From positions 558,001 through 622,000 of the forward strand of contig OY970347.1 of assembly GCA_963717635.1 (NCBI GenBank): a stretch of 64,000 bases of DNA, written 5' to 3'. Origin of the DNA: JALZKA01 sp963717635 (GTDB lineage Bacteria > Actinomycetota > Thermoleophilia > Solirubrobacterales > 70-9). The position numbers and the translations under genes are program-made. The first letter of the stretch is position 1. Every line of letters starts with the position of its first letter. A model generated the notes under the pieces. That model did no database searches, was not told where the DNA came from, and saw only the letters and a list, made by a program, of their open reading frames with translations. Below are positions 56,401 through 64,000 of the stretch, one piece after another.

Positions 56401-57171
56401 GTGAGTTCCATCACGAGACTTGAGATCGCGTATCAGGGCGGCGGCTTTGCCGGCTGGGCCCGGCAGCCGGGGTTGCGCACGGTCCAGGAGGTCCTGGAGG
56501 GGGCGGTTGGGCAGATCCTGGGCGGCATCGAGGTCCAGCTCACGGTGGCGGGCCGCACGGATGCAGGCGTCCACGCGACCGGCCAGGTCGCCAGCTTCGC
56601 GCTCGACTCCGAGCCCCCCGACCGCTTCGCCGAGCGCATCAATGCGGTCCTGCCGCGTGACGTCTCGGTGCGCGCCGCGCAGGCGGCTCCGGACGGCTTC
56701 GACGCCCGTCGCTGGGCGCGGTCGCGCAGCTACCGCTATCGGCTGCTCACGGCGCCATCGCGCGACCCGTTCGAAGACGGTCGTGCCCTGTGGTGGCCGT
56801 ATCCCCTCGTCCGCGAGGCCCTGGACGAGTGCGCGGCGTCGATCGCGGGTGAGCACGACTTCACGGCGTTCACACCCACCCAGACCGAACACGTGCGGTT
56901 CGAGCGCGTGGTGCTGCAATCGTCGTGGGATCAGGAATCCGAACAGGTCCTGGTGTTTCGGATCGAGGCCGACGCGTTCATGCGGAGCATGATTCGCGTC
57001 CTCGTGGGGACGATGCTGGAGGTCGCCGGCGGCAAGCGCACCGTGGAGGACTTCCGCGGGCTGCTCGAAGGGGCGCCGCGCGAGCGGGCGGGCGAGACCG
57101 CGCCGGCCCACGGGCTCTACCTGACCGGCGTCACCTACGGCGACGGCCCGGCCTTCGTCCACGCGGACTAG
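56401..57171 (+). CDS. truA: tRNA pseudouridine synthase A
   Basis: 256 residues from GTG 56401. Catalytic Asp in VAGRTDAGVHATGQV (about residue 52), YQGGGFAGWARQPG near the start and FMRSMIRVLVGTMLEVAGGK near 195. It makes pseudouridine at positions 38-40 of tRNA anticodon arms. Placement after rplQ is common. Ten nt from the convergent beta-helix gene. Confidence 0.96.
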   Translation: MSSITRLEIAYQGGGFAGWARQPGLRTVQEVLEGAVGQILGGIEVQLTVAGRTDAGVHATGQVASFALDSEPPDRFAERINAVLPRDVSVRAAQAAPDGFDARRWARSRSYRYRLLTAPSRDPFEDGRALWWPYPLVREALDECAASIAGEHDFTAFTPTQTEHVRFERVVLQSSWDQESEQVLVFRIEADAFMRSMIRVLVGTMLEVAGGKRTVEDFRGLLEGAPRERAGETAPAHGLYLTGVTYGDGPAFVHAD

Positions 57172-57181
57172 CCGCGGCCCT

Positions 57182-58546
57182 TCATGCCCCGCGCTCGAAC
57201 GCGCCGGAGTCCGGGTTGCCGCCGCGTCGGCGGCCGCGCTGGTCGCGGTTCGGGGCCAGTGCGTTGATCGCCCGCCCGATCGCCGGGCTCCCCTGCTTGA
57301 GCGCAATCGTCTTCGTGGGCCCGCCGTTGCGGCGTAGCCCTCCGATCTTCGGGTTCGCCCGGATTGCGTCGCCGGTGTCGGTGAAACCGCTGCAAGCGGT
57401 CCCGTCAGTGCGCAGGTTTCCACCCGACGACAGGAAGGGTCCAAAGCAGTCGTCGGTGTCGCCGCCGACCTCGTTGTTGAAGGCGAGCAGGGAGTTGGCG
57501 ATCTCGAACTCGGACGCGGCGTCGTTGTAGATGCCTCCTCCAAGCCCTGCGGTCGGGCCCCCGTCCGAGTTGGACGTGTTGCGAGCGACGGTCGTCGCGT
57601 TCAGCGTGGCGTCGCCGAGGCCGTTGTAGATAGCACCCGCGTCGCCAGCGGCTCGGTTCTTCCAAAAGGTCGAGTTTGTGACCGAGAGCGTGCCGAACGA
57701 AAGGATTGCCCCGCCGTCGGTGCCCGCCTGGTTCCCGGCAAAGGTCGAGTTGGTGATCACTGCTTGACCGTTGTTCACGTAAATGGCGCCGCCGTAGCTC
57801 TGTGCGCGATTGTTCGCAAACGTGCTTCGGTCGATACGGAGAACGGGCCCGCTGTTGTAAATCGCACCCGAGCCGCTGCCCGCGGACACGTTGCCGCGCA
57901 GCGTGCTGCGCTTGATCACCGTTCGGTCCCCGTTTGCGTCGATGGCTCCGGATTCGTCATCGGCGCGGTTGTTGAGGAGCTTCGAACCGACGATCGTGAG
58001 CGTTCCGGAGTTGTGGTAGATCGCACCGCCGAGGCCCGGGCCGCCACCGGGATCGACAGCATGGTTGCCCCTGAGGACGCTCTGGACGATTCGCAGATCC
58101 GCGCCGGCCTTGATCGCGCCGCCGTCCTCGTCCTCGTCCTCGCCTCCGGTAAGCACCACCTTCCTCAGGGTCGTTCGCTCAAACGTCTCCAGTACCCGCT
58201 CTGCAATGGCGCTCGCCTCGATCGTCGCCTTTCCACGCTTCCGATGCAGGATCGCCAGTGGATCGTTCGTGACGTCCAGGTCGCCGTCCAGCGCGCCGTC
58301 CTCATCGCTGCCGACGCGTGTCAGCCGGTAAGCGCGTCGGCGATTCGGCAGCACGATCCTGTCGGCGGTGCCGATGCTAGCGTTGGCCTCGATCACCGCC
58401 TCACGCAAGGAGCAGTGGCTCGGAGTGCATGCGTTCGGCACCGGGTCGCCGGTCCGGTTGACCCGGTACGTGTCGGCCTGCGCGGACGCGGTCACGGCGA
58501 GCGCCCCGACCAGGCCGACGATGAGGATCGTCGGCAAGCGCTTCAT
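57182..58546 (-). CDS. Secreted parallel beta-helix protein, CSLREA type (paralog 4 of 4)
   Basis: 454 residues from ATG 58546. Signal peptide (MKRLPTILIVGLVGALAVTASAQA, split), then the N-terminal cap with a Cys pair and CSLREAVIEANASIG, a right-handed beta-helix of about 12 coils (GGAIYNSG; SYGGAIYVNNG; TNSTFAGNQAG repeats), and the C-terminal block NGGPTKTIALKQGSPAIG...DQRGRRRGGNPDSGAFERG typical of the choice-of-anchor Q group. Probably surface or extracellular; a glycan-binding or lyase role is possible but no catalytic residues are evident. It starts 1 nt after the preceding paralog stop. Confidence 0.85.
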   Translation of the reverse strand: MKRLPTILIVGLVGALAVTASAQADTYRVNRTGDPVPNACTPSHCSLREAVIEANASIGTADRIVLPNRRRAYRLTRVGSDEDGALDGDLDVTNDPLAILHRKRGKATIEASAIAERVLETFERTTLRKVVLTGGEDEDEDGGAIKAGADLRIVQSVLRGNHAVDPGGGPGLGGAIYHNSGTLTIVGSKLLNNRADDESGAIDANGDRTVIKRSTLRGNVSAGSGSGAIYNSGPVLRIDRSTFANNRAQSYGGAIYVNNGQAVITNSTFAGNQAGTDGGAILSFGTLSVTNSTFWKNRAAGDAGAIYNGLGDATLNATTVARNTSNSDGGPTAGLGGGIYNDAASEFEIANSLLAFNNEVGGDTDDCFGPFLSSGGNLRTDGTACSGFTDTGDAIRANPKIGGLRRNGGPTKTIALKQGSPAIGRAINALAPNRDQRGRRRGGNPDSGAFERGA

Positions 58547-58547
58547 C

Positions 58548-59957
58548 TCATGCTCCCCGTTCGAACGCGCCGATGTCAGGCTTTGAGTCGCGCTTGCGCC
58601 CACGTTGGTCGCGATTCGGGGTGCTCGGCCTGTGCGCCTTGCCGATCGCCGGGCTGCCCTTCTTCAGTGCGACCGTCTTGGTCGGGCCGCCGTTTCGCTT
58701 GAGCTTGCCGAGCTTGGGATTCGATCGGACCCGGTCGTTCGGGCCATCGAAGTCGTCGCAGCCCAGATCGGTCGAGATCAGGTTGTTGCCGAGCGAGTCG
58801 ACCGGATCGATCCCTTGGCAGTCGTTGCCGAGCGCCGCATCCCGATTGAGCGCGACGATCGAGTTGCGCACCGCGAAGCTGTCCGCGTTCTCGCCGAACA
58901 GGCCGCCGCCGATCGCGGCGATGCCCTGGTTGTCGTCGAAGTCGGCCACGTTGCGAACGATGGTGGTTGCGTTCACCGACACCTGAGGTGCGGCGCCGGT
59001 CGCGGCGATGCCGCCGCCCTCGCCGTTGGCCCGATTGCCTGCGATTGTGGAGTTCACGATCGTCGTCCGGAACGTATCGTCGTCCCGGACGTGCAGCCCA
59101 CCGCCCTGGGACTCGGCGAAGTTGTCCGCGATCGTCGAGTTGACGATTCGCAGGGTGTTCTCGCCGTCGTGCTGGATACCGCCGCCGGCCGCCCCGGAGC
59201 GGTTCCCGGCGATCGTGCTGTCACGGATCACAACCGGCCCCGTGCCCGAGAGCCGGATGGCCCCGCCGTCGGTGTCGGCGACGTTGCGGCTGAGGAGGCT
59301 GCGCCGAATCGTGATCGCGATCCCTTCGGCGCTGCGGATCGCACCGCTGGTCGACTCGGTCGAGCGGTTGGCGATCAGGGCTGAGCGTGTGATGACGAGG
59401 CGTCCGGCTCCTTCGTCCAAGTCGATAGCGCCGCCGGTGGCCACGGCGGTATTGCGCGCCAGGCGGCTGCGCGACACCACGATCGTGGCACCGGTTCCCT
59501 GGATCGCCCCGCCGGAGTCGCCGTCACCCTGCGCCTCTCCGCCGGTGAGCGCCAGCTTTGCGATCCGCAGTCGGGCAAACGCCGTGAAGAGCCTGTCGTT
59601 GAGCCCGTCCGCGCCCCTTATCGTCGCCCTGCCGCGTCCGGGATGAACGATTGCCAGCGGGTCGTTGCTGGTGTCCAGATCGCCCGTCTGGCCACCGTCC
59701 TCCTGGACGCCGAGTGTCTCATTCGGGATCGTGAGCCTGTAGTCCCGCCTGGTGTTCCGAAGAACGATCCTGTCCGCGCCGGCGCGCTCGTTGGCGGCGA
59801 GCACCGCCTCGCGCAGCGAGCAGTCGCTAGGGGCGCAGTTCCCGGGCGCCGGGTCTCCGGTACGGGTCACCTCGAAGGTCCTGGCGTCGGCGACAACGGT
59901 CGTCGCCAGGAGCGTGGCCGCCGCCAGCGCGCCGGTGCTTGCCATACGTCGCTTCAT
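58548..59957 (-). CDS. Secreted parallel beta-helix protein, CSLREA type (paralog 3 of 4)
   Basis: 469 residues from ATG 59957 with a strong AGGAGG site. Signal peptide ends near VVADA. Cap TGDPAPGNCAPSDCSLREAV with the Cys pair, beta-helix coils built on NSTIAGNRxxGxGGGI, and end NGGPTKTVALKKGSPAIGKA...DIGAFERGA. Coil number and cap are close to the other three, implying tandem duplication. 9 nt from the upstream paralog stop. Confidence 0.85.
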   Translation of the reverse strand: MKRRMASTGALAAATLLATTVVADARTFEVTRTGDPAPGNCAPSDCSLREAVLAANERAGADRIVLRNTRRDYRLTIPNETLGVQEDGGQTGDLDTSNDPLAIVHPGRGRATIRGADGLNDRLFTAFARLRIAKLALTGGEAQGDGDSGGAIQGTGATIVVSRSRLARNTAVATGGAIDLDEGAGRLVITRSALIANRSTESTSGAIRSAEGIAITIRRSLLSRNVADTDGGAIRLSGTGPVVIRDSTIAGNRSGAAGGGIQHDGENTLRIVNSTIADNFAESQGGGLHVRDDDTFRTTIVNSTIAGNRANGEGGGIAATGAAPQVSVNATTIVRNVADFDDNQGIAAIGGGLFGENADSFAVRNSIVALNRDAALGNDCQGIDPVDSLGNNLISTDLGCDDFDGPNDRVRSNPKLGKLKRNGGPTKTVALKKGSPAIGKAHRPSTPNRDQRGRKRDSKPDIGAFERGA

Positions 59958-59966
59958 TCGGTCCTC

Positions 59967-61394
59967 CTATGCTCCGCGCTCGAACGCGCCGATGTCAGGT
60001 TTGTTGTCCCGCTTACGCCCGCGCTGGTCGCGACTCGGGGCGCTCGGCTTGTGCGCCTTGCCGATCGCGGGGCTGCCCCTCTTGAGCGCGACCGTTTTCG
60101 TCGAACCGCCGTTTCGCTTCAACCTCCCGAGCTTCGGGTTCGCCCGGACGATGTCGCCCGGCGCGTTGAAGCCCTCACAGGTGCCGTCGTCCGAGATCAG
60201 GTTGTGGCCTTCGGATGTCGGTGGGGTGAGGGCGAAGTTGCAGTCGTTCGGGACCCCGAGCAGGCCAACGCCGTTGAGGGCGACGATCGAGTTGCGGACG
60301 TGGAAGGAGCTTCCACCCTGGTAGAACCCGCCGCCGTTCGCCAGCGGCTTGCCCGGATCTTGAGCCTGGGCGATGTTCCGCGTGATCGTCACCGCGTTGA
60401 GCGAGACCTCTGCGCCTCCCACCGTGTAGATGCCGCCCCCTGCGCCGTCGCTCGAGTTGCCGTGCACCGTCGAGTTGGTCATCGTCAGCACGCCGGTGCC
60501 GTCCACGTAGATCCCGCCCCCGTGTGCCGCGGACATCCCGAAGGCGCGGGCGCGGTTTCCGGAGATGGTCGAGCTCTTGATGCGGACCGACGCCTGCGAG
60601 ATCAGGATGCCCCCTGCCTCGCGCCCCGCCACGTTCCCGGCAATGGTGCTGCGAGCGATCCGCAGCGGCGTGTCGAAGACGTCGATGCCGCCGGCCTCCG
60701 ATCCGGACGGGTTCACCATCCGGTTGCCGACGATCGAGCTGCGAACGACCGAGCTTGGTAGCGCGCCCGTGAGATCAATGGCGCCGCCGCCATCCGTGTC
60801 CTCGTTGTTCGCGATCCGCGAGCGCACGACGCTCACCCGGCTTCCTTCCTTGCCCGCGATGCCGCCCCCGTGATCGCCCTCGTTGCCGACGATCCTGGAT
60901 CTGATGACCCGGAGGTGCGCGAACGTCCTGACGGCGCCTCCGTCGTCATTTCCGAGAGTCCCGCCGTTCGCCTGCGAGTCGCCGCCGGTCACCTTGACCC
61001 GATTCAGGGTGAGCGACGCGAAGGCGTCGAGAACCCGGTCGATGCCGTTCCCGTCGATCGTGGCGACGCCCCGGCCGCGATGGACGATGCTGAGCGGCTC
61101 GTTGGTGACGTCGAGGTCGCCGGTCAGGCCGCCGTCCTCGGCGGTTAGCGGATCGGCGTTGGCGCGGCTCAGCTCGTATCGCCGGCGCCGGTTTGGCAGC
61201 ACGACCGTGTCGCGGCCGGCGCTCGAGTTGTTCGCGCGCAGAATCGCCTCGCGCAGCGTGCAGTGGGTGCGCGAGCAGCCGGCCGGCGTGGGGTCACCCA
61301 GCTTGTTGACCATGAACGTGTCGGCCTCAGCGGCTCCAGCCGGCACGAGCAGACCGACGGCGACGGCGACTGCGATCCCGGTGGTGCGGCGCAT
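59967..61394 (-). CDS. Secreted parallel beta-helix protein, CSLREA type (paralog 2 of 4)
   Basis: 475 residues from ATG 61394, chosen for the GAGGAGG site 5 nt before it rather than an upstream start at 61409. Signal peptide ends near AAEA. Cap GDPTPAGCSRTHCSLREAI-like (CTLREAILRANNS), beta-helix, end NGGSTKTVALKRGSPAIGKA...DIGAFERGA. The longest of the four. Same operon. Confidence 0.85.
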   Translation of the reverse strand: MRRTTGIAVAVAVGLLVPAGAAEADTFMVNKLGDPTPAGCSRTHCTLREAILRANNSSAGRDTVVLPNRRRRYELSRANADPLTAEDGGLTGDLDVTNEPLSIVHRGRGVATIDGNGIDRVLDAFASLTLNRVKVTGGDSQANGGTLGNDDGGAVRTFAHLRVIRSRIVGNEGDHGGGIAGKEGSRVSVVRSRIANNEDTDGGGAIDLTGALPSSVVRSSIVGNRMVNPSGSEAGGIDVFDTPLRIARSTIAGNVAGREAGGILISQASVRIKSSTISGNRARAFGMSAAHGGGIYVDGTGVLTMTNSTVHGNSSDGAGGGIYTVGGAEVSLNAVTITRNIAQAQDPGKPLANGGGFYQGGSSFHVRNSIVALNGVGLLGVPNDCNFALTPPTSEGHNLISDDGTCEGFNAPGDIVRANPKLGRLKRNGGSTKTVALKRGSPAIGKAHKPSAPSRDQRGRKRDNKPDIGAFERGA

Positions 61395-61415
61395 CTGTCC
61401 TCCTCGCAAGATGGG

Positions 61416-62834
61416 TCAATCCCCGCGCTCGAAGGCGCCCGAGTCGGGATTTCGGTCGCGCTTGCGCCCGCGCTGGTCGCGATCCGGGGCGCTGCTGCGG
61501 GCGTTGCCGATCGCAGCGCTTCCGCGCTTCAGCGAGACGGTCTTGGTGGGTCCGCCGTTCTTCGCGAGCGCGCCGAGCTTGGGATTGCCGCGCACCTTGT
61601 CCTTGGGCGCGTCGAAGCCGGCGCAGACGTCGGCCGGTCCGAGCGTCGAGAGCAGGTTGCCGCCGCCGGAACTGAACGGATCGCCGGTGCAGTTGTTGCC
61701 CCCGCCCGGTCCGAGGCGGTTGAGCGCGATCACCGAATTGCGCACGCTGAACGCGCTCGAGCTGTTCGCGAGGCCGCCACCGGTTTCGGAGAACGGCGCC
61801 GAATCGGTGTTCGCACGGTTGCGAACGACGGTAACGCCGTTGAGGCTGACGTCGGCGAGGTTCGCGAAGATCGCGCCGCCCCCGGCCGCCGTGCGGTTGC
61901 CAGAGAAGGTCGAGTTGACGATGCGGGCCGTCGACTCGTCGAGGAACAGCGCTCCACCCTCGTCGACGCTGGAGTTGCCCGAGAACGTCGAGCCGGTGAT
62001 CGTGATCTGGTCGGGGTTGTCGCTGTAGATGGCTCCGCCTTCGACCACGGTGCGGTTCTCGGCGAACGTGGACTGCCTGATCGTGAGCCGCGATCCGCCT
62101 GTGCTGAGGTCAATGGCACCACCGTGCTCGGTGCTGGCGCCGGGAGAGCCAGCGCTGTTGGCGACCACCCGGCTCCGAGCGATCAAGTTCAGGGCGGACG
62201 AGGGATCACCCGCGATCGTGACCGCGCCCGCATCGTCGTCGGAGTGGTTTCGCAGCAGCGCCGAGCGCTTCATCGTCAGCGTCCCCAAATCGCGCAGATA
62301 AAGCCCGCCGCCGTCCTGACCGTCGTTTCGGAACACGCTCGAGCGAACCAGCCTCAGGGGGCTGTCGCTGCGGATGCCGCCGCCATCCACGGCGATCCCG
62401 GCGCCGTCCACGTCGGAGTCACCGCCCGTGATGCCGATCCGCTTGAGCGTCAGCGTCGCGTACGCATCGATTACCCGGTCGAGTTCGCTGCGCTGGTCGA
62501 TCGTTGCCCGGCCTCTGCCCCTGTGGACAATGGACAGCGGGTCATTCGTCACGTCGAGGTCGCCCTCCAGCCCTCCGTCCTCGCCCACCGGGACCCCATT
62601 CGCGATCGTGAGCCTGTACGGCCTCCGGCGGTTCGGAAGGACGATGGCGTCGCGACCGGCGCTGTTGTTGTTGGCCGCCAACACCGCCTCGCGGAGGGAG
62701 CAGTCGCCGGGGGTGCAGGCGCCGGGGGCCGGGTCGCCGGTCTTCGTCACCCGAAACGTCCTCGCGTCGGCCGCCCCCGCGGCCACCAGTGACGCGGCAA
62801 CGGCCACGACTACGGCGTACGACTTCACGTGCAC
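61416..62834 (-). CDS. Secreted parallel beta-helix protein, CSLREA type (paralog 1 of 4)
   Basis: 472 residues from GTG 62834; GTG 62828 two codons on is equally plausible given the GGGAGG site. Signal peptide ends near GAADA. Cap GDPAPGACTPGDCSLREAVL, beta-helix coils (FAENRTVVEGGAIYS; NSTFSGNRTAAGGGAIFA), end NGGPTKTVSLKRGSAAIGNA...DSGAFERGD. First gene of the four-gene operon, divergent from surE over 88 nt that hold no other feature I can identify. Confidence 0.85.
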   Translation of the reverse strand: MHVKSYAVVVAVAASLVAAGAADARTFRVTKTGDPAPGACTPGDCSLREAVLAANNNSAGRDAIVLPNRRRPYRLTIANGVPVGEDGGLEGDLDVTNDPLSIVHRGRGRATIDQRSELDRVIDAYATLTLKRIGITGGDSDVDGAGIAVDGGGIRSDSPLRLVRSSVFRNDGQDGGGLYLRDLGTLTMKRSALLRNHSDDDAGAVTIAGDPSSALNLIARSRVVANSAGSPGASTEHGGAIDLSTGGSRLTIRQSTFAENRTVVEGGAIYSDNPDQITITGSTFSGNSSVDEGGALFLDESTARIVNSTFSGNRTAAGGGAIFANLADVSLNGVTVVRNRANTDSAPFSETGGGLANSSSAFSVRNSVIALNRLGPGGGNNCTGDPFSSGGGNLLSTLGPADVCAGFDAPKDKVRGNPKLGALAKNGGPTKTVSLKRGSAAIGNARSSAPDRDQRGRKRDRNPDSGAFERGD

Positions 62835-62922
62835 GGTTCCTCCCGAATTGACTGCACCTTGATCCTAAACCCGAACGCCAGGGCACAGTTGCGCCGCAGA
62901 CGTCGCCCTAGAATCGCCCACT

Positions 62923-63771
62923 GTGCGGGTGCTCGTGACCAACGACGACGGGATCGGGGCGTCGGGCCTCCAGGCGCTTCGCCGAGCCCTCCGCGAGCTC
63001 GAAGACGTAACGGTCGACGTGGTCGCTCCGGACTCGAACCGCAGCGCGACCGCCCGCAGCATCACGACCCGCTCGCCGATCTGGGTCGAGGAGATCGAGT
63101 TCTCAGACGGTGACCGCGGGTTCGCGACCGAGGGCACGCCCGTCGACTGCGTCCGCTTCGCCGATCTGGGCCTGCTGGGCGAGCGCCCGGACCTGATCGT
63201 GTCCGGCATCAACCACGGCGCCAACCTCGGCGACGACATCACCTATTCGGGAACGGTCGCCGCGGCCTTCGAGGGGATCGTCCTCGGGATCCCGGCGATC
63301 GCGATCTCGCAGCAGTCCACCGCCAGGGAGATGGGCTTCCGGTTCGGCCGTACCTTCGACTTCGGGGTGGCGGCGGCGCTCGCGGGCGAGCTTGTCGGAC
63401 AGCTGCGCGACCAGCCGCTGCCGGACGGTATCCTGCTGAACGTCAACTGTCCGGCCGGCGAGCCGCAGGGGATCGAGGTCGCGCGCCTCGGCAAGCGCCT
63501 CTACAACGACGAGCTGAAGCTGGTCGAGGAGGACTCCGGCGGGCGCCGCCGCTACGAGATCTACGGATTCGAGCCCTCCTTCGAGGACGAGCCCGGCACG
63601 GACCTTGCCGCCGTCGCGCGGGGCCGCGTGGCGCTGACGCCGATCCATTTCGACCTGACCCACCACGACGGCCTCGGCGGCCTCGGGGAGTGGGACGTCG
63701 ACGGGATGTTGGGACGGGCGCGATCGGCCGGGTCCGGAAACGACGACGGCGAGGGCAGCGCCCGACGATGA
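62923..63771 (+). CDS. surE: 5'-nucleotidase SurE
   Basis: 282 residues from GTG 62923. Active-site metal ligands in LVTNDDGIGASG (Asp-Asp), Ser in PDSNRSA, Asn in VSGINHGANLGDDITYSGTV. Dephosphorylates nucleoside monophosphates and short polyphosphate. The length is slightly above the family mean with a Gly/Ser-rich tail. Its stop overlaps the ligA start as ATGA. Confidence 0.95.
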   Translation: MRVLVTNDDGIGASGLQALRRALRELEDVTVDVVAPDSNRSATARSITTRSPIWVEEIEFSDGDRGFATEGTPVDCVRFADLGLLGERPDLIVSGINHGANLGDDITYSGTVAAAFEGIVLGIPAIAISQQSTAREMGFRFGRTFDFGVAAALAGELVGQLRDQPLPDGILLNVNCPAGEPQGIEVARLGKRLYNDELKLVEEDSGGRRRYEIYGFEPSFEDEPGTDLAAVARGRVALTPIHFDLTHHDGLGGLGEWDVDGMLGRARSAGSGNDDGEGSARR

Positions 63772-64000
63772 GCCCGAGCCCCGCCGAGCGCACCGACGAG
63801 CTCCGGACCGAGCTGGAGCGCCATAACCGTGCTTACTACGAGCGTGACGAGCCGGAGATCGGCGACGCCGCCTACGACGCGCTCCTGAACGAGCTGCGCG
63901 AGATCGAGGCCGAGAACCCGGACCTGGTGACGCCCGATTCGCCCACCCAGCGCGTCGGCGCGCCGCCGCTCGCCAAGTTCGAGCAGGCCGAGCACCCCGA
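63768..64000 (+). CDS. ligA: NAD-dependent DNA ligase LigA, N-terminal part (partial)
   Basis: 77 codons before the right edge. Residues 1-77 match domain Ia: HNRAYYERDEPEIGDAAYDALLNELREIE-type (split; the Tyr pair and Asp bind the NMN part of NAD) and SPTQRVG. The adenylation Lys lies beyond the window. ATG 63768 is coupled to surE. Confidence 0.95.
   Translation, partial: MSPSPAERTDELRTELERHNRAYYERDEPEIGDAAYDALLNELREIEAENPDLVTPDSPTQRVGAPPLAKFEQAEHP

Overview
The window is about 66-70% GC with extreme third-position GC. It carries an actinobacterial-style gene set: Zn-type S14, L33 and L36, a Zn-type S4, a primary sigma factor, CsbD, DUF6421 and a separate rpsL/rpsG/fusA/tuf block. Many secreted CSLREA-type beta-helix proteins and RTX-like proteins also occur. 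These traits together best fit a Thermoleophilia/Solirubrobacterales-like actinobacterium. That assignment is an inference from gene content; no 16S gene is present.

Layout. 1-9 kb: the tail of an OmpR-type response regulator, a secreted protein, tRNA-Thr(CGT), a GT2 glycosyltransferase, then a minus-strand operon of five genes all coupled by ATGA (two exported ferritin-like proteins, a thioesterase, a polyprenyl-phosphate-type GT2, a DUF2304 protein). Next come uracil-DNA glycosylase, malic enzyme, pgsA and folE2. 9-19 kb: primary sigma factor, csbD among three near-identical GC hairpins, tRNA-Tyr, a DUF6421 fusion, a membrane protein, an SDR, threonine aldolase, a GT-C membrane glycosyltransferase, tRNA-Thr(GGT), an amidase and an FHA protein. 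19-32 kb: rpmG-secE-nusG-rplK-rplA, an inserted vapBC toxin-antitoxin pair, rplJ-rplL with an L10-type leader, rpoB-rpoC. 32-40 kb: three small minus-strand genes, rpsL-rpsG, a 2.2 kb island (decayed AbiEi-like gene between direct repeats, plus two paralogous membrane proteins), then fusA-tuf. 40-56 kb: the S10/spc/alpha ribosomal operon from rpsJ to rplQ, with secY, adk, map and rpoA; infA is not in its usual place. 56-64 kb: truA, four tandem secreted beta-helix paralogs, surE and the start of ligA.

The most unusual content is in the gaps between ribosomal genes. Two families of fixed-length intercistronic elements recur. One is 162 nt (before rpsG and before rplN), with conserved single-stranded blocks and hairpins whose arms change sequence but keep pairing. 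The other is 57 nt (before rplX, rplF, rpsM and a membrane gene, with partial or inverted copies elsewhere), with a GNRA-like hairpin followed by a hairpin that holds the Shine-Dalgarno sequence. Both families exactly bridge one gene's stop to the next start through T(A/G)ATG overlaps. They look like undescribed structured leaders or translational-coupling cassettes. A third dispersed repeat of about 50 bp is associated with the vapBC insertion and the decayed AbiEi-like gene. Six ribosomal proteins (L1, L5, L10, S3, S5, S17) and SecE also carry long low-complexity tails.
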